Shown here one piece after another: positions 33,774-43,100 of a DNA stretch of 64,000 nucleotides. The DNA is from Ruminococcus sp. (GTDB taxonomy: Bacteria; Bacillota; Clostridia; Oscillospirales; Ruminococcaceae). The DNA lies in contig JAHZHC010000019.1 of assembly GCA_019420505.1 (NCBI GenBank), forward strand, positions 3,736 through 67,735, given 5' to 3'. Made by a program: the position numbers and the translations under genes. The notes under the pieces were generated by a model that saw only the letters and a program-made list of their open reading frames with translations, had not been told where the DNA came from and did not search any database. Numbering within the stretch: the stretch's first letter is position 1; each line of letters starts with the position of its first letter.

Positions 33774-35005
33774 TATACTAACCCCTCCTTTATCTTATTC
33801 TTTTTACCAATATTTATAGATAAAGAAAAGAACATAATTATTAAAGAAATCAATATATACATAAAAAGATTTATGCCATAAATTTTTGCCGAAAAGCCTT
33901 CTGAGATAAATGGAAAATAATCTGATAAAATCGGAATCAAAGCTTTATCAAAAATCAATTCTGATATAATAAACACAGGAATCGTCATTAAAAATATTTC
34001 AGTCAAAGAATTTTTGATAACCCTATTAGCGGAACAACCGCAAAGTCTTAATATAGCAATTCTTCTTTTATCATTTTCTATAATAAAACTATAAAGCACA
34101 ATTAAATTTATTGCCGACAAAATTGAAACCAGGATACTTATACCTATTATCGTTTTATAATAAAAAGAATCAGCAGTTTCAGATAAATTCATATCAAGAA
34201 CATTTGCTTTATCCGGCATAACGGTTTGAACCGCATTCCTTATATCAATCAGCTGTTTATATGTAACATTTTTTGCAAATTCAATTTCAACTGTGTTATT
34301 CATAGCTCTGAGCGGCGTATCATCGGGAAGGGATGTAAAAGGAACATATATATCTATTCCCCAAATGTCTTTAACTGATTTTCCGATAATTTTATAGCGT
34401 TGATCTGCTATTGTAATTTTCGTTTCATCTTCTCCTACCTGCCTTGCGCCTTCATTTTGCCACAATATTGTCCCTGTGGAATTTCTTGTCGCTGATTCAG
34501 TATATAGGACACTCCCGAGCCTTGCTACCTTTTCTCCATTCAAATACTGCTCATCGGTAAACTGATCTTTATGATTTTCAGCCGGAACAATACCCTTAGA
34601 TGTGGGTTTAAAATTAAAATTATATGGATTCAGTTGATACACCGAATCTTCCATTGTCGCTTCACAATAAACAGTTTTTATTGAATTTTTAGTCTCATCT
34701 GACAGCTCCATGAGAGTGTCAATCAAATCTTTTTTTGTAATAGACGTATATTCTGATGCAACATCAGTTTCCATTTCATAAACATCAGCATATTTTCGGT
34801 CTTTATATTGATCTGCAACAGAATATGCAGCAGAAATATAAACCATCTTGCCTTCAGTTTCACCAAGCTCTAACTTTGCATTATAATTTTGATATACACC
34901 ATATGAAAAACAAATAACAAATGAAGTAATCAAAGCGCTGACAATTATGAGCGAAACAACAATTTTTTGCTTTTTTAACCGATTAATAAAGATATTAAAA
35001 AACAT
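33773..35005 (-). CDS. MacB/FtsX-like permease, type A of cassette 1
   Basis: 410 residues with an N-terminal helix (17-40), a large extracellular domain, and three C-terminal helices around residues 275-400. The cytoplasmic coupling loop reads RRIAILRLCGCSANRVIKNS, closely paralleled in the permease at 36783-37961 (ISILRICGCTDLKVRR). The start SYGVYQNYNAKLELG also parallels SFGTYQNFKLVKN. It begins 13 bases after the exported protein gene 35019-35465 and is translationally coupled to the type B permease behind it. Confidence 0.85.
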   Translation of the reverse strand: MFFNIFINRLKKQKIVVSLIIVSALITSFVICFSYGVYQNYNAKLELGETEGKMVYISAAYSVADQYKDRKYADVYEMETDVASEYTSITKKDLIDTLMELSDETKNSIKTVYCEATMEDSVYQLNPYNFNFKPTSKGIVPAENHKDQFTDEQYLNGEKVARLGSVLYTESATRNSTGTILWQNEGARQVGEDETKITIADQRYKIIGKSVKDIWGIDIYVPFTSLPDDTPLRAMNNTVEIEFAKNVTYKQLIDIRNAVQTVMPDKANVLDMNLSETADSFYYKTIIGISILVSILSAINLIVLYSFIIENDKRRIAILRLCGCSANRVIKNSLTEIFLMTIPVFIISELIFDKALIPILSDYFPFISEGFSAKIYGINLFMYILISLIIMFFSLSINIGKKNKIKEGLV

Positions 35006-35018
35006 AAATGCCTCTAAA

Positions 35019-35465
35019 TTAAATTTTAAATGAAATGTTTTTTCTGCTATTTTCTATGACCGAACTTGAAGAAGATGTGGTTTTATGGACCTCGGAATAA
35101 AATGCAGCTGTTGCGGCTTTAGAATTGTTAACCGTAATATTAGGAGTTAATATGCCGCCTTTTGACAAAGAACCGCTTTGGGTTTGACCATCAATCAAAG
35201 AAAAAGACGAATTTACTACCTGAGTTTTAGCCAAACAAAACCTTTTAGTGCTGTTTAAATAGGTTGTAAGATTTCTTGAATAAGTTTTGTAAGTTCCGTT
35301 ATATATGTAACTTGTACATAACATCCTCATATAAGTACCATAAAACGATTCATTCTTTTCAGTTACTGTTCCTGCACTTGCTCCAATAGCCGAACCTGAG
35401 AACATCATAACTACCGCCGCAGCCATTGCTGCAATTTTCTTTCCTGATTTTTTCTTTTTAATCAA
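35019..35465 (-). CDS. Small exported protein 1 of a duplicated ABC-associated cassette
   Basis: 148 residues. Residues 1-31 form a signal peptide: KKKKSGKK, a hydrophobic core, and a GASA cleavage site. The mature part of about 117 residues is rich in Ser, Thr, Asn and Tyr, has exactly two cysteines (MLCTS and RFCLA), and a segment KAATAAFYSEVHKT. The start is a TTG only two bases from aaagg; the next codon, ATT, is better spaced. The signal peptide is identical to that of the protein at 37995-38504, while the mature parts barely align apart from the FY(S/T)E region. Function unknown; a bacteriocin-like or envelope-stress role is possible. Confidence 0.75.
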   Translation of the reverse strand: MIKKKKSGKKIAAMAAAVVMMFSGSAIGASAGTVTEKNESFYGTYMRMLCTSYIYNGTYKTYSRNLTTYLNSTKRFCLAKTQVVNSSFSLIDGQTQSGSLSKGGILTPNITVNNSKAATAAFYSEVHKTTSSSSSVIENSRKNISFKI

Positions 35466-35480
35466 AACCTTTCATATTTT

Positions 35481-35492
35481 ATTGTTAACAAT
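35481..35492. promoter_or_regulatory. 12-bp palindrome downstream of cassette 1 promoter
   Basis: ATTGTTAACAAT lies between the transcription start and the start codon and is conserved exactly at 38520-38531. It could be a repressor operator. Confidence 0.35.
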
Positions 35493-35512
35493 TGTATTAT
35501 TAACTAATTAAT

Positions 35513-35541
35513 ATTATAGTATATAAAATTTTAGTTGTCAA
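35513..35541 (-). promoter_or_regulatory. Perfect-consensus promoter of cassette 1
   Basis: Minus-strand TTGACA (35536-35541), 17-bp spacer, TATAAT (35513-35518), inside the duplicated block. Confidence 0.75.
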
Positions 35542-35602
35542 TAGATGTATTTTTATGTTTTTTAATGTAAACTCAGACTGAAATTATTATATGTTAAAAT
35601 TT

Positions 35603-36781
35603 TCATTTTCTAAATACTTCTATAACAGCTTTTTTTGATAATATCTTATATGGGATTATTATTGACATAATCATATTTATGATAACAATTGCTAAACAAA
35701 CCAAAGCCTGTGCTATGTCAAAATCAATAATGAAATACGATGACAAAATATTATAGCTGACAAATAAAAATATTACTGCCATTATGATTCCTAACAATGA
35801 AACAAACAAGCTGCACAGCAAGTTCATTATAACACAATTTTTTCTTGTTGCCCCGCAAATACTTAAAACTGCATAAAACTTAAGTTCTCTTTTAGTTTGT
35901 ATAGAAACTGCGGCAATCTCACTGATTACAACTAAAAACAAAACGCATATTGCTATTGGCATAATTAATATAATATCTTCTTTAATATAATCAATACTGT
36001 TTACATTCAGCTCATCAGCCAGTCCTAAATTAGCACCATATTTATAAATATTTCTATTAAGCTCTAAAAGCTCGTTTTCTGATAAATTATCCTTATAAAC
36101 AACAAACATTTGTCCGTATAATGTTGAACCAATTTTCATTTTAGCAAGCTGTTCATTTGAAAAGAAAAAATATTCTCCTTCCATATGTTTATACATATCC
36201 CGAAAGTCCTTAACATTTTCATTCGAGCCTTCCAACCCTAAAATCTTTGCATTGTCAGCTAATATCCCTATTACTTTTGCAGAATATTCTTTTTCTTCAT
36301 TATTTAAGTTATAAAAAGAAATTATATCTCCTACATCATAATTTTCACTGTCGGATACTACAACCTCCAAAACATCTGAACTTTCATCTGCTTTATCAAG
36401 CCATTTACCTTTTTGCATTTGAGGGGTATATAACTTTGCCATGTTTTTTGAATAAGAATATGAACGGTCATAATTTTCTGTTCCCTCGGGAACAAGAGGA
36501 CTTTTATATCCCGAATAAATCTCGGATATATTTTTTTCACTGTTTAATATGTCTTCAACGGTATAAATGAAACGCACACCGTTAACAAAATTCACTTCTG
36601 AAACGTAAACGCATTTACCCTCATTTGACAAAACCTTTCTTAACGGAAGATAATCGTCTATTCTTGACATTATTGATGAAACTGTAATAATTATCAAAAC
36701 TATTGTAACAGATAGTTGTAAAGCAACAAATAAATCAGTAAATATAAATTTTTTGTTCAGCTTAAATGAATACATTATCAT
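35603..36781 (-). CDS. MacB/FtsX-like permease, type B of cassette 2
   Basis: 392 residues with one N-terminal helix, an extracellular domain (residues about 45-270), and three C-terminal helices. It ends SKKAVIEVFRK, like other FtsX-domain permeases. It starts one base after the stop of the type A permease, whose last codons supply its ggaggt ribosome site. Homologous to the type B permease at 32634-33773. No ATPase gene follows it in this cassette; the next gene downstream is the exported protein of cassette 1 with its own promoter. Confidence 0.85.
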   Translation of the reverse strand: MIMYSFKLNKKFIFTDLFVALQLSVTIVLIIITVSSIMSRIDDYLPLRKVLSNEGKCVYVSEVNFVNGVRFIYTVEDILNSEKNISEIYSGYKSPLVPEGTENYDRSYSYSKNMAKLYTPQMQKGKWLDKADESSDVLEVVVSDSENYDVGDIISFYNLNNEEKEYSAKVIGILADNAKILGLEGSNENVKDFRDMYKHMEGEYFFFSNEQLAKMKIGSTLYGQMFVVYKDNLSENELLELNRNIYKYGANLGLADELNVNSIDYIKEDIILIMPIAICVLFLVVISEIAAVSIQTKRELKFYAVLSICGATRKNCVIMNLLCSLFVSLLGIIMAVIFLFVSYNILSSYFIIDFDIAQALVCLAIVIINMIMSIIIPYKILSKKAVIEVFRK

Positions 36782-36782
36782 G

Positions 36783-37961
36783 TCAATTACCTCCCTGCTT
36801 TATTTGTGTAACCGGAGTTTTTAACAATGTAATAAATATCATTATTTTAAGAACAATATAAATACACAGAAAATAAATAACGCTTAATATTGCACAATTT
36901 TTTAAACTGTAAACTATATCAATATAGACTAATGAACCTTTCAATTCATTTACAGCTATTTTAAAATAAATAATAACTGTTATAAAAAAGCTTGCTAAAG
37001 AGGTTAAAATAACTTCTGAAATAAAAATTCTTCTGACTTTTAAATCTGTACACCCACAAATCCTGAGAATAGAAATCGTTCTGCTCCTTTTTGATAGAAT
37101 ATATCTGAACAACAACGACAGTGTTATTGCTGCAAGACAAGTCAGAATTACTGATATCAACATTATTGAATTATAAAAAGGAAGCTTGGTATTGATCGTA
37201 TCGACTTTTGGTATAAACGCATAATCTCCAAAAACTTCTTTTAGTGAAGTTTTAATATCGTTATATGCTGTTTGCGAGATAATATTATTAGTCATAAAAT
37301 AAATATTGCTGATATTTCCTAAGGAATCCGGTGAGTTTATATACGGAATAACGGCAAAATCATCAACCGAATCAACGCCTATAATATTATAAGGTTCTCC
37401 GTTTATAAGCATCTCCTGTCCAATATACTCATCTGAATAATAATAGGGTAATACCATATTCTTTTCTCCGCTATTATAATCTTCTAACGACATACCCTTT
37501 CCATAAAAAACAGGCGAATTATTAAAAGCAGTATCATATGGTACAAACTTTTTATCATTTTGAGAATATTCCAATCTGAAACAAATCCCTAACGGTTCTC
37601 CACCGAAGTTTTCATTCCCCGTATAGTCATAAACCAAAACAGAATAAACGACTGAATCTATTTCATTTAAAGTGTCGTCTGACAACAGCGATAAAAATTT
37701 CTTAACATCACTATTATCTACACTTCCATCGCCTTCAAAAAAAACTTCATCATTAAATTTAGTTTCTTCAACAATATTTCCAAACCCTATAACTATATCC
37801 GATTTATGAATATCACTGTTTTTAACCAATTTAAAATTCTGATATGTACCAAAGGATAAAAAAAGTATAAAAGCCGCAGCAAATTCACAAAAAATAAAAA
37901 GTATAAAAATCAGGGTGTTTTCTTTTGCAAAACACTTAAGATTCTTTATAGTATATTTCAT
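36783..37961 (-). CDS. MacB/FtsX-like permease, type A of cassette 2
   Basis: 392 residues, MacB topology: helix at 17-40, extracellular domain, then three helices from about residue 265. Coupling loop SRTISILRICGCTDLKVRRIF (motif ILRICGC) matches the type A permease of cassette 1. It follows the exported protein gene by 33 bases with an aaggag site and is directly coupled to the type B gene. Presumably shares the ATPase at 31947-32618. Confidence 0.85.
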   Translation of the reverse strand: MKYTIKNLKCFAKENTLIFILFIFCEFAAAFILFLSFGTYQNFKLVKNSDIHKSDIVIGFGNIVEETKFNDEVFFEGDGSVDNSDVKKFLSLLSDDTLNEIDSVVYSVLVYDYTGNENFGGEPLGICFRLEYSQNDKKFVPYDTAFNNSPVFYGKGMSLEDYNSGEKNMVLPYYYSDEYIGQEMLINGEPYNIIGVDSVDDFAVIPYINSPDSLGNISNIYFMTNNIISQTAYNDIKTSLKEVFGDYAFIPKVDTINTKLPFYNSIMLISVILTCLAAITLSLLFRYILSKRSRTISILRICGCTDLKVRRIFISEVILTSLASFFITVIIYFKIAVNELKGSLVYIDIVYSLKNCAILSVIYFLCIYIVLKIMIFITLLKTPVTQIKQGGN

Positions 37962-37994
37962 TAATTCTCCTTATTTTTGATTTACAACTAATTT

Positions 37995-38504
37995 TTAAGT
38001 TTTTGAACTTAATGCATTAGCATCTCCGGTTCGTGTTACATCTATCAACATAGTATATCTTAATGTTTTATCACTGGAATTTCTCTTTAGTGACATCCCA
38101 CATCCAGCATTTTTAGTAGTAATACTTCTTTTCGAAGTTGAAGTTTTCTTGGTATTAGTGTTATACGTTTGAAGTTCAGTATAAAAATAATACGCTAATT
38201 TATTATCATTATTCTTTGAAACCATGACCGTATTTAAATTGGTACTGCCTTTAAGTGTGTATTTTACTTTTGAATGACTTGGAACTATGCTTCCCGAATA
38301 AACCGTATTATAATTTTTACACTTTGTTATAGCATAAGCTTTATTCCTCGCAGAAATACTTCCGGTATAGATTACGCCGTTATTAGTACCTAATGTTGTT
38401 GTAACATTTGCTGCACTTGCTCCAATAGCCGAACCTGAGAACATCATAACCACCGCCGCAGCCATTGCTGCAATTTTCTTTCCTGATTTTTTCTTTTTAA
38501 TCAA
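37995..38504 (-). CDS. Small exported protein 2 of a duplicated ABC-associated cassette
   Basis: 169 residues. The first 31 residues are identical to those of the protein at 35019-35465. The mature part of about 138 residues has two cysteines (ITKCKN and NAGCGM), repeated beta-prone Thr/Asn/Ser stretches, and KLAYYFYTELQTYN, which aligns with the corresponding segment of protein 1. Start codon and ribosome site are the same unusual arrangement. It leads the first cassette, under its own consensus promoter. Function unknown. Confidence 0.75.
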   Translation of the reverse strand: MIKKKKSGKKIAAMAAAVVMMFSGSAIGASAANVTTTLGTNNGVIYTGSISARNKAYAITKCKNYNTVYSGSIVPSHSKVKYTLKGSTNLNTVMVSKNNDNKLAYYFYTELQTYNTNTKKTSTSKRSITTKNAGCGMSLKRNSSDKTLRYTMLIDVTRTGDANALSSKT

Positions 38505-38610
38505 AACCTTTCATATTTTATTGTTAACAATTGTATTATTAACTAATTAATATTATAGCATATAAAATTTTAGCTGTCAATAGATGTATATTTATGTTTT
38601 TATATGTAAA
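38411..38610. repeat. Direct repeat copy 2: promoter, leader and signal-peptide DNA
   Basis: Partner of 35372-35571. The identity of non-coding DNA alongside strong divergence of the mature coding part indicates recent gene conversion or purifying selection confined to the signal and control region. Confidence 0.95.
38552..38580 (-). promoter_or_regulatory. Perfect-consensus promoter of cassette 2
   Basis: Minus-strand TTGACA (38575-38580), 17-bp spacer, TATAAT (38552-38557). The palindrome ATTGTTAACAAT at 38520-38531 follows it. Confidence 0.75.
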
Positions 38611-38626
38611 ATAAATTTTAACAAAC

Positions 38627-38657
38627 ATAAAAAGCGGACTGCTTTCACAGTCCGCTT
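38627..38657 (-). terminator. Intrinsic terminator after gltD
   Basis: Minus-strand aagcggact-gtgaaagc-agtccgctt is followed by tttatgtttg. It separates gltBD from the exported-protein cassettes. Confidence 0.8.
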
Positions 38658-38671
38658 GTAAAATTATTTAC

Positions 38672-40156
38672 TTATAAATTAGAATATCCCATTAAGCTTT
38701 CGTCAACCTCTTTGGCAGCGTCTCTCCCCTCTCGAATAGCCCAAACTACCAGTGATTGACCTCTGTGCATATCACCGGCGACAAAAACATTTTCTACATT
38801 TGTCTTATGCAAGCCCTGCTCCGTTGCAACATTTGTCCTTCCGTCAACACTTACGCCAAAAGCTTTTGTAATATAATCCTGACTTCCCAAGAATCCGGCC
38901 GCAATAAGAACCAGATCAACTTCAATCTGATATTCACTGCCCTCGATTTCTTTCATAATCATTCTGCCGGTCTTTTCATCCTTTTCAGAATTAAGCTTTA
39001 CAAGAACCGCACCTGTAACATTTCCCTGTTTATCCTTCAAAAACTCCTTGACAGTAGTCTGATAAACTCTTGGATCGTTACCGAATACATCAATTGCCTC
39101 TTCCTGGCCGTAATCAGTTTTGCAAACTCTCGGCCACTGAGGCCATGGATTATCCTCACTTCTTTTATCGGGAAGCTTAGGCATCATTTCAAGCTGTATA
39201 ACAGACTTTGCACCATGACGGATACTTGTACCGACACAGTCGTTGCCTGTATCACCGCCGCCTATAACCATAACTTTTTTGCCCTTTGCAGAAATGTAAT
39301 CATTTTTATCAAATCCACCGTTAAGAAGAGCTTTGGTAGTGGATTTCAGGAAATCAACTGCAAAATATATTCCTTTTGCATCTCTTCCTTTAACTTTTAT
39401 ATCCCTTGGATTTGAAGCGCCGCATGCAAGTATTACTCTGTCATAATCCTTAAGAAGCTCTGAAGCCTTGATATCCTTCCCTATATCAGTATCACAGACA
39501 AACTCTATGCCTTCTTTAGTCATAATGTCGATTTTTCTGTCAATTACATGCTTTTCAAGCTTCATATTAGGAATACCATACATAAGCAGTCCGCCCGGTC
39601 TGTCCTCTCTTTCAAAAACAGTTACGCTGTGGCCCCTCTGATTAAGCTGATCAGCAGCAGCTAATCCTGAAGGACCGGAACCGATTATCGCAATCCTCTT
39701 TCCTGTTCTGACTTGCGGAATCTTAGGTTCGCACAAACCATGATCATAAGCGCTTTCGATAATTCCATACTCGTTTGCCTTAGTCGTTACAGCATTTCCG
39801 TTTGCTCCGCACGTACAGGCTGCTTCACAAAGCGCAGGGCAAACCCGAGATGTAAACTCAGGAAAATTATTGGTCTTATGCAGTCTGTAGTAAGCCTGCT
39901 CCCAACATCCCTTATAAATAAGATCATTCCACTCGGGAATAAGGTTATTCAAAGGACATCCGGCATATGCATTTCCGATCTGCATTCCCGCCTGACAGAA
40001 TGGTACACCGCATTCCATACAGCGTGCACCCTGTTTCTCCTGTTCTTCTTTAGAAAGAGGAATATGAAATTCATTAAAATTCTTTATACGTTTTTCTACT
40101 GAAAATGCTTCCGCATCTTTACGTTCAAAATCCAAAAAACCTGTTGACTTTCCCAT
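38672..40156 (-). CDS. gltD: Glutamate synthase small (beta) subunit
   Basis: It takes electrons from NADPH for the large subunit. The 494-residue protein has the N-terminal 4Fe-4S cysteines (CMECGVPFCQAG, CPLNNLIPEWN, CPALCEAAC), an FAD-binding IIGSGPSGLAAADQL near residue 152, and an NADPH-binding VIGGGDTGNDC near residue 292. The C-terminal VFVAGDMHRGQSLVVWAI closes the FAD site. It starts 12 bases after gltB, forming the gltBD operon for ammonia assimilation. Confidence 0.97.
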   Translation of the reverse strand: MGKSTGFLDFERKDAEAFSVEKRIKNFNEFHIPLSKEEQEKQGARCMECGVPFCQAGMQIGNAYAGCPLNNLIPEWNDLIYKGCWEQAYYRLHKTNNFPEFTSRVCPALCEAACTCGANGNAVTTKANEYGIIESAYDHGLCEPKIPQVRTGKRIAIIGSGPSGLAAADQLNQRGHSVTVFEREDRPGGLLMYGIPNMKLEKHVIDRKIDIMTKEGIEFVCDTDIGKDIKASELLKDYDRVILACGASNPRDIKVKGRDAKGIYFAVDFLKSTTKALLNGGFDKNDYISAKGKKVMVIGGGDTGNDCVGTSIRHGAKSVIQLEMMPKLPDKRSEDNPWPQWPRVCKTDYGQEEAIDVFGNDPRVYQTTVKEFLKDKQGNVTGAVLVKLNSEKDEKTGRMIMKEIEGSEYQIEVDLVLIAAGFLGSQDYITKAFGVSVDGRTNVATEQGLHKTNVENVFVAGDMHRGQSLVVWAIREGRDAAKEVDESLMGYSNL

Positions 40157-40168
40157 TTCTATCCCTCC

Positions 40169-43100
40169 TTATTTATTATTTACAATCTGATAGAAAGCTT
40201 CAATCTGCGCCTGATCGCTGCTGAGGCCTTTTTCTTCCATAGATACGATAGCCGTCATTATCTTTTTATAATCATGCGGAATAATTCTTTTGAACTTAGG
40301 CAAATATTCTTCAAAATTATCAAGGATCATTTTGCCCTTAACAGAACCTGTTTCTTTTACATGCTCCTCAATCAGTCCCCTCAGCTCAATAATATCGTAT
40401 TTCTCTGTCACTTCAGAGAAAAGAACCATTTCCTTATTAAGCTTTGTATAAAGATCTCTATGTTCATCAAGAACATAAGCTACACCGCCTGACATTCCTG
40501 CTGCAAAGTTTTTACCGGTACTGCCGATAACCACTACACGTCCGCCGGTCATGTATTCACAGCCATGATCGCCGACTCCCTCAACTACTGCTGTAGCGCC
40601 GGAGTTTCTTACACAGAAACGCTCACCTGCCACACCGTTAATGAATGCCTTACCGCTTGTTGCTCCATAGAGTGCAACATTACCTATAATGATATTATCT
40701 TCAGCTTTAAAAGTAGATTCCTTAGGAGGATAAACTACAAGCTTTCCGCCCGAAAGTCCCTTTCCGAAATAATCATTGCTGTCTCCAACAAGTTCTAACG
40801 TAAGTCCATTGGGAATGAATGACCCGAAACTCTGACCGCCTGAACCGTCGCAAACAATTCTGAATGTGTCGTCTTCAAGAGTATTATAATATTTCTTAGT
40901 GATTTCAGAACCAAAAATTGTACCAAAAGTACGGTCAGTATTTTTTACGCTTACATGGCAAACCTTCTTTTCACCATTTGCAAGTGCGGTTTTAAATTTC
41001 TTAAGCAAAATCTTCTCATCCAAAGTTTTTTCAAGCTTAAAATCATATTTATTTTTCTTATTATATTCAACTTTCTCCGAAACAAAATCAGGACTTATGA
41101 TATTAGAAAGATCAATTTCAGAAGCCGTACCTTTAAGGTCAGTTTTAGATTTAATAAGATCAATTCTGCCGACAAGCTCATCAATCGTCTTAACACCAAG
41201 CCTTGCCATATATTCACGAAGTTCTGTTGCAACAAAAATCATAAAATTCATTACATACTCAGGCTTACCCATGAATTTCTTTCTAAGCTCAGGATTTTGT
41301 GTAGCAACTCCGAATGGACAAGTGTCAAGATTACAAACTCTCATCATTGCACATCCCAAAGTTACCAGAGGCGCTGTTGCAAATCCATATTCTTCTGCAC
41401 CAAGAATTGCTGCAATTACAACATCACGACCAGTCATAAGCTTACCGTCTGTTTCAATCACAACCTTATTTCTCAGGTTGTTCATGATTAATGTCTGATG
41501 AGCTTCTGCAAGACCAAGTTCCCATGGCAGTCCTGCATTATATATGGAATTTCTCGGAGCTGCTCCCGTACCGCCGTCATATCCTGAAATAAGTATAACT
41601 TCTGCTCCGGCCTTTGCAACTCCGGCAGCAACCGTTCCGACGCCCGATTCAGAAACAAGCTTAACGGAAATCCTTGCATCTTTATTTGCATTTTTCAAAT
41701 CATAAATAAGCTGTGCCAAATCTTCAATTGAATAAATATCGTGATGGGGCGGAGGTGAAATCAAGGATACTCCGGGAGTTGAATGACGAGTTTTTGCAAT
41801 CCAGGGATAAACCTTTTTGCCCGGAAGATGTCCGCCTTCACCGGGTTTTGCACCCTGAGCCATTTTAATCTGAATTTCATTTGCAGAAGTCAGATATCTT
41901 GACGTTACACCAAAACGTCCCGAAGCAACCTGTTTGATTGCAGAACATCTGTCATCAGTCTGCCCTTTCGTAAGCAATCTGTCAAGACTCTCTCCGCCCT
42001 CGCCTGAATTTGATTTTCCATGCAGTCTGTTCATAGCGATTGCTAAAGCCTCGTGAGCCTCCTGAGAAATTGAACCATAAGACATTGCACCGGTTTTAAA
42101 TCTCTTTACTATTGAATCTACTGATTCAACCTCTTCGATCGGTACACCCTTTTCAGGGAAATTAAACTCCATAAGCCCTCTGAGATTTACAGGATCCATT
42201 TCCTCCGAAATCATCTTTGAATACTTTTTATAAAGCTCATAATCTCCCGTTCTTGTTGCCTGCTGAAGCAGATAAATTGTCTGAGGATTATATAGATGTT
42301 CCTCCTTGCCGCTCCTGAATTTATGACTGCCCCGGCTGTCCAATGCAGGATTTGTGCCAAGACCCAGCGGATCAAATGCAGCAGTATGAAGTTTGTCCAC
42401 ATTCCGCTCAATATCTGTAAGAGTAATTCCTTCAATTCTGCTTACTGTATTGGTAAAATATTCATCTATAACATCAGAGCTTATGCCGATAGCCTCAAAA
42501 ATCTGTGAGCCCTGATAGGATTGAATAGTGGAAATACCCATTTTTGACGCAATTTTAACAATACCGTGAAGAACAGCTGAATTATAGTCGCTGACTGCGG
42601 CATAGTAATCCTTATCCAACAAATCGTCACCTATAAGCTCATGGATCGTTTCCTGTGCAAGATAAGGATTAATCGCACTTGCACCATAACCAAGCAGAGT
42701 TGCAAAATGATGAACTTCTCTTGGTTCACCGCTCTCAAGTATAATAGCAAGAGATGTTCTTTTCTTAGTATCAACAAGATGCTGATGCAATGCTGATACC
42801 GCAAGAAGAGACGGAATTGCCAAATGATTTTCATCCACACCCCTATCAGAAAGGATAAGAATATTTGCGCCTTCACTAAGTGCTTTATCAGCTTCAATAA
42901 ACAACCTGTTTACAGCTTTTTTCAGTTTAGTGTTTTTATAATATAGTATTGGCAGAACCGCAACCTTGAATCCCGGAATTTTCATATTCTTTATTTTAAG
43001 AATATCAGTTGATGTAAGAATAGGGTTATGCACTTTTATTACTTTGCAATTTTCTGCTTTTTCCTCAAGAATATTTCCGTCCTCACCTATATAAACTGTA

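Larger units (their letters stand above)
35372..35571. repeat. Direct repeat copy 1: promoter, leader and signal-peptide DNA
   Basis: This 200-bp block is about 97% identical (six differences counted) to 38411-38610, in the same orientation 3,039 bp away. It covers the upstream region, consensus promoter, 5' untranslated region and the first 31 codons of the exported protein. Similarity stops abruptly at both ends. Confidence 0.95.

Noticed and set aside
35019..38504. Lactococcin-972 bacteriocin system
   Set aside because: Only the general layout is similar; the permeases are MacB/FtsX-like rather than the long bacteriocin-associated membrane protein, and no diagnostic peptide motif was found.
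40899..41498. 199-codon plus-strand frame inside gltB
   Set aside because: Antisense to conserved gltB coding sequence, no ribosome site and no recognisable domain.
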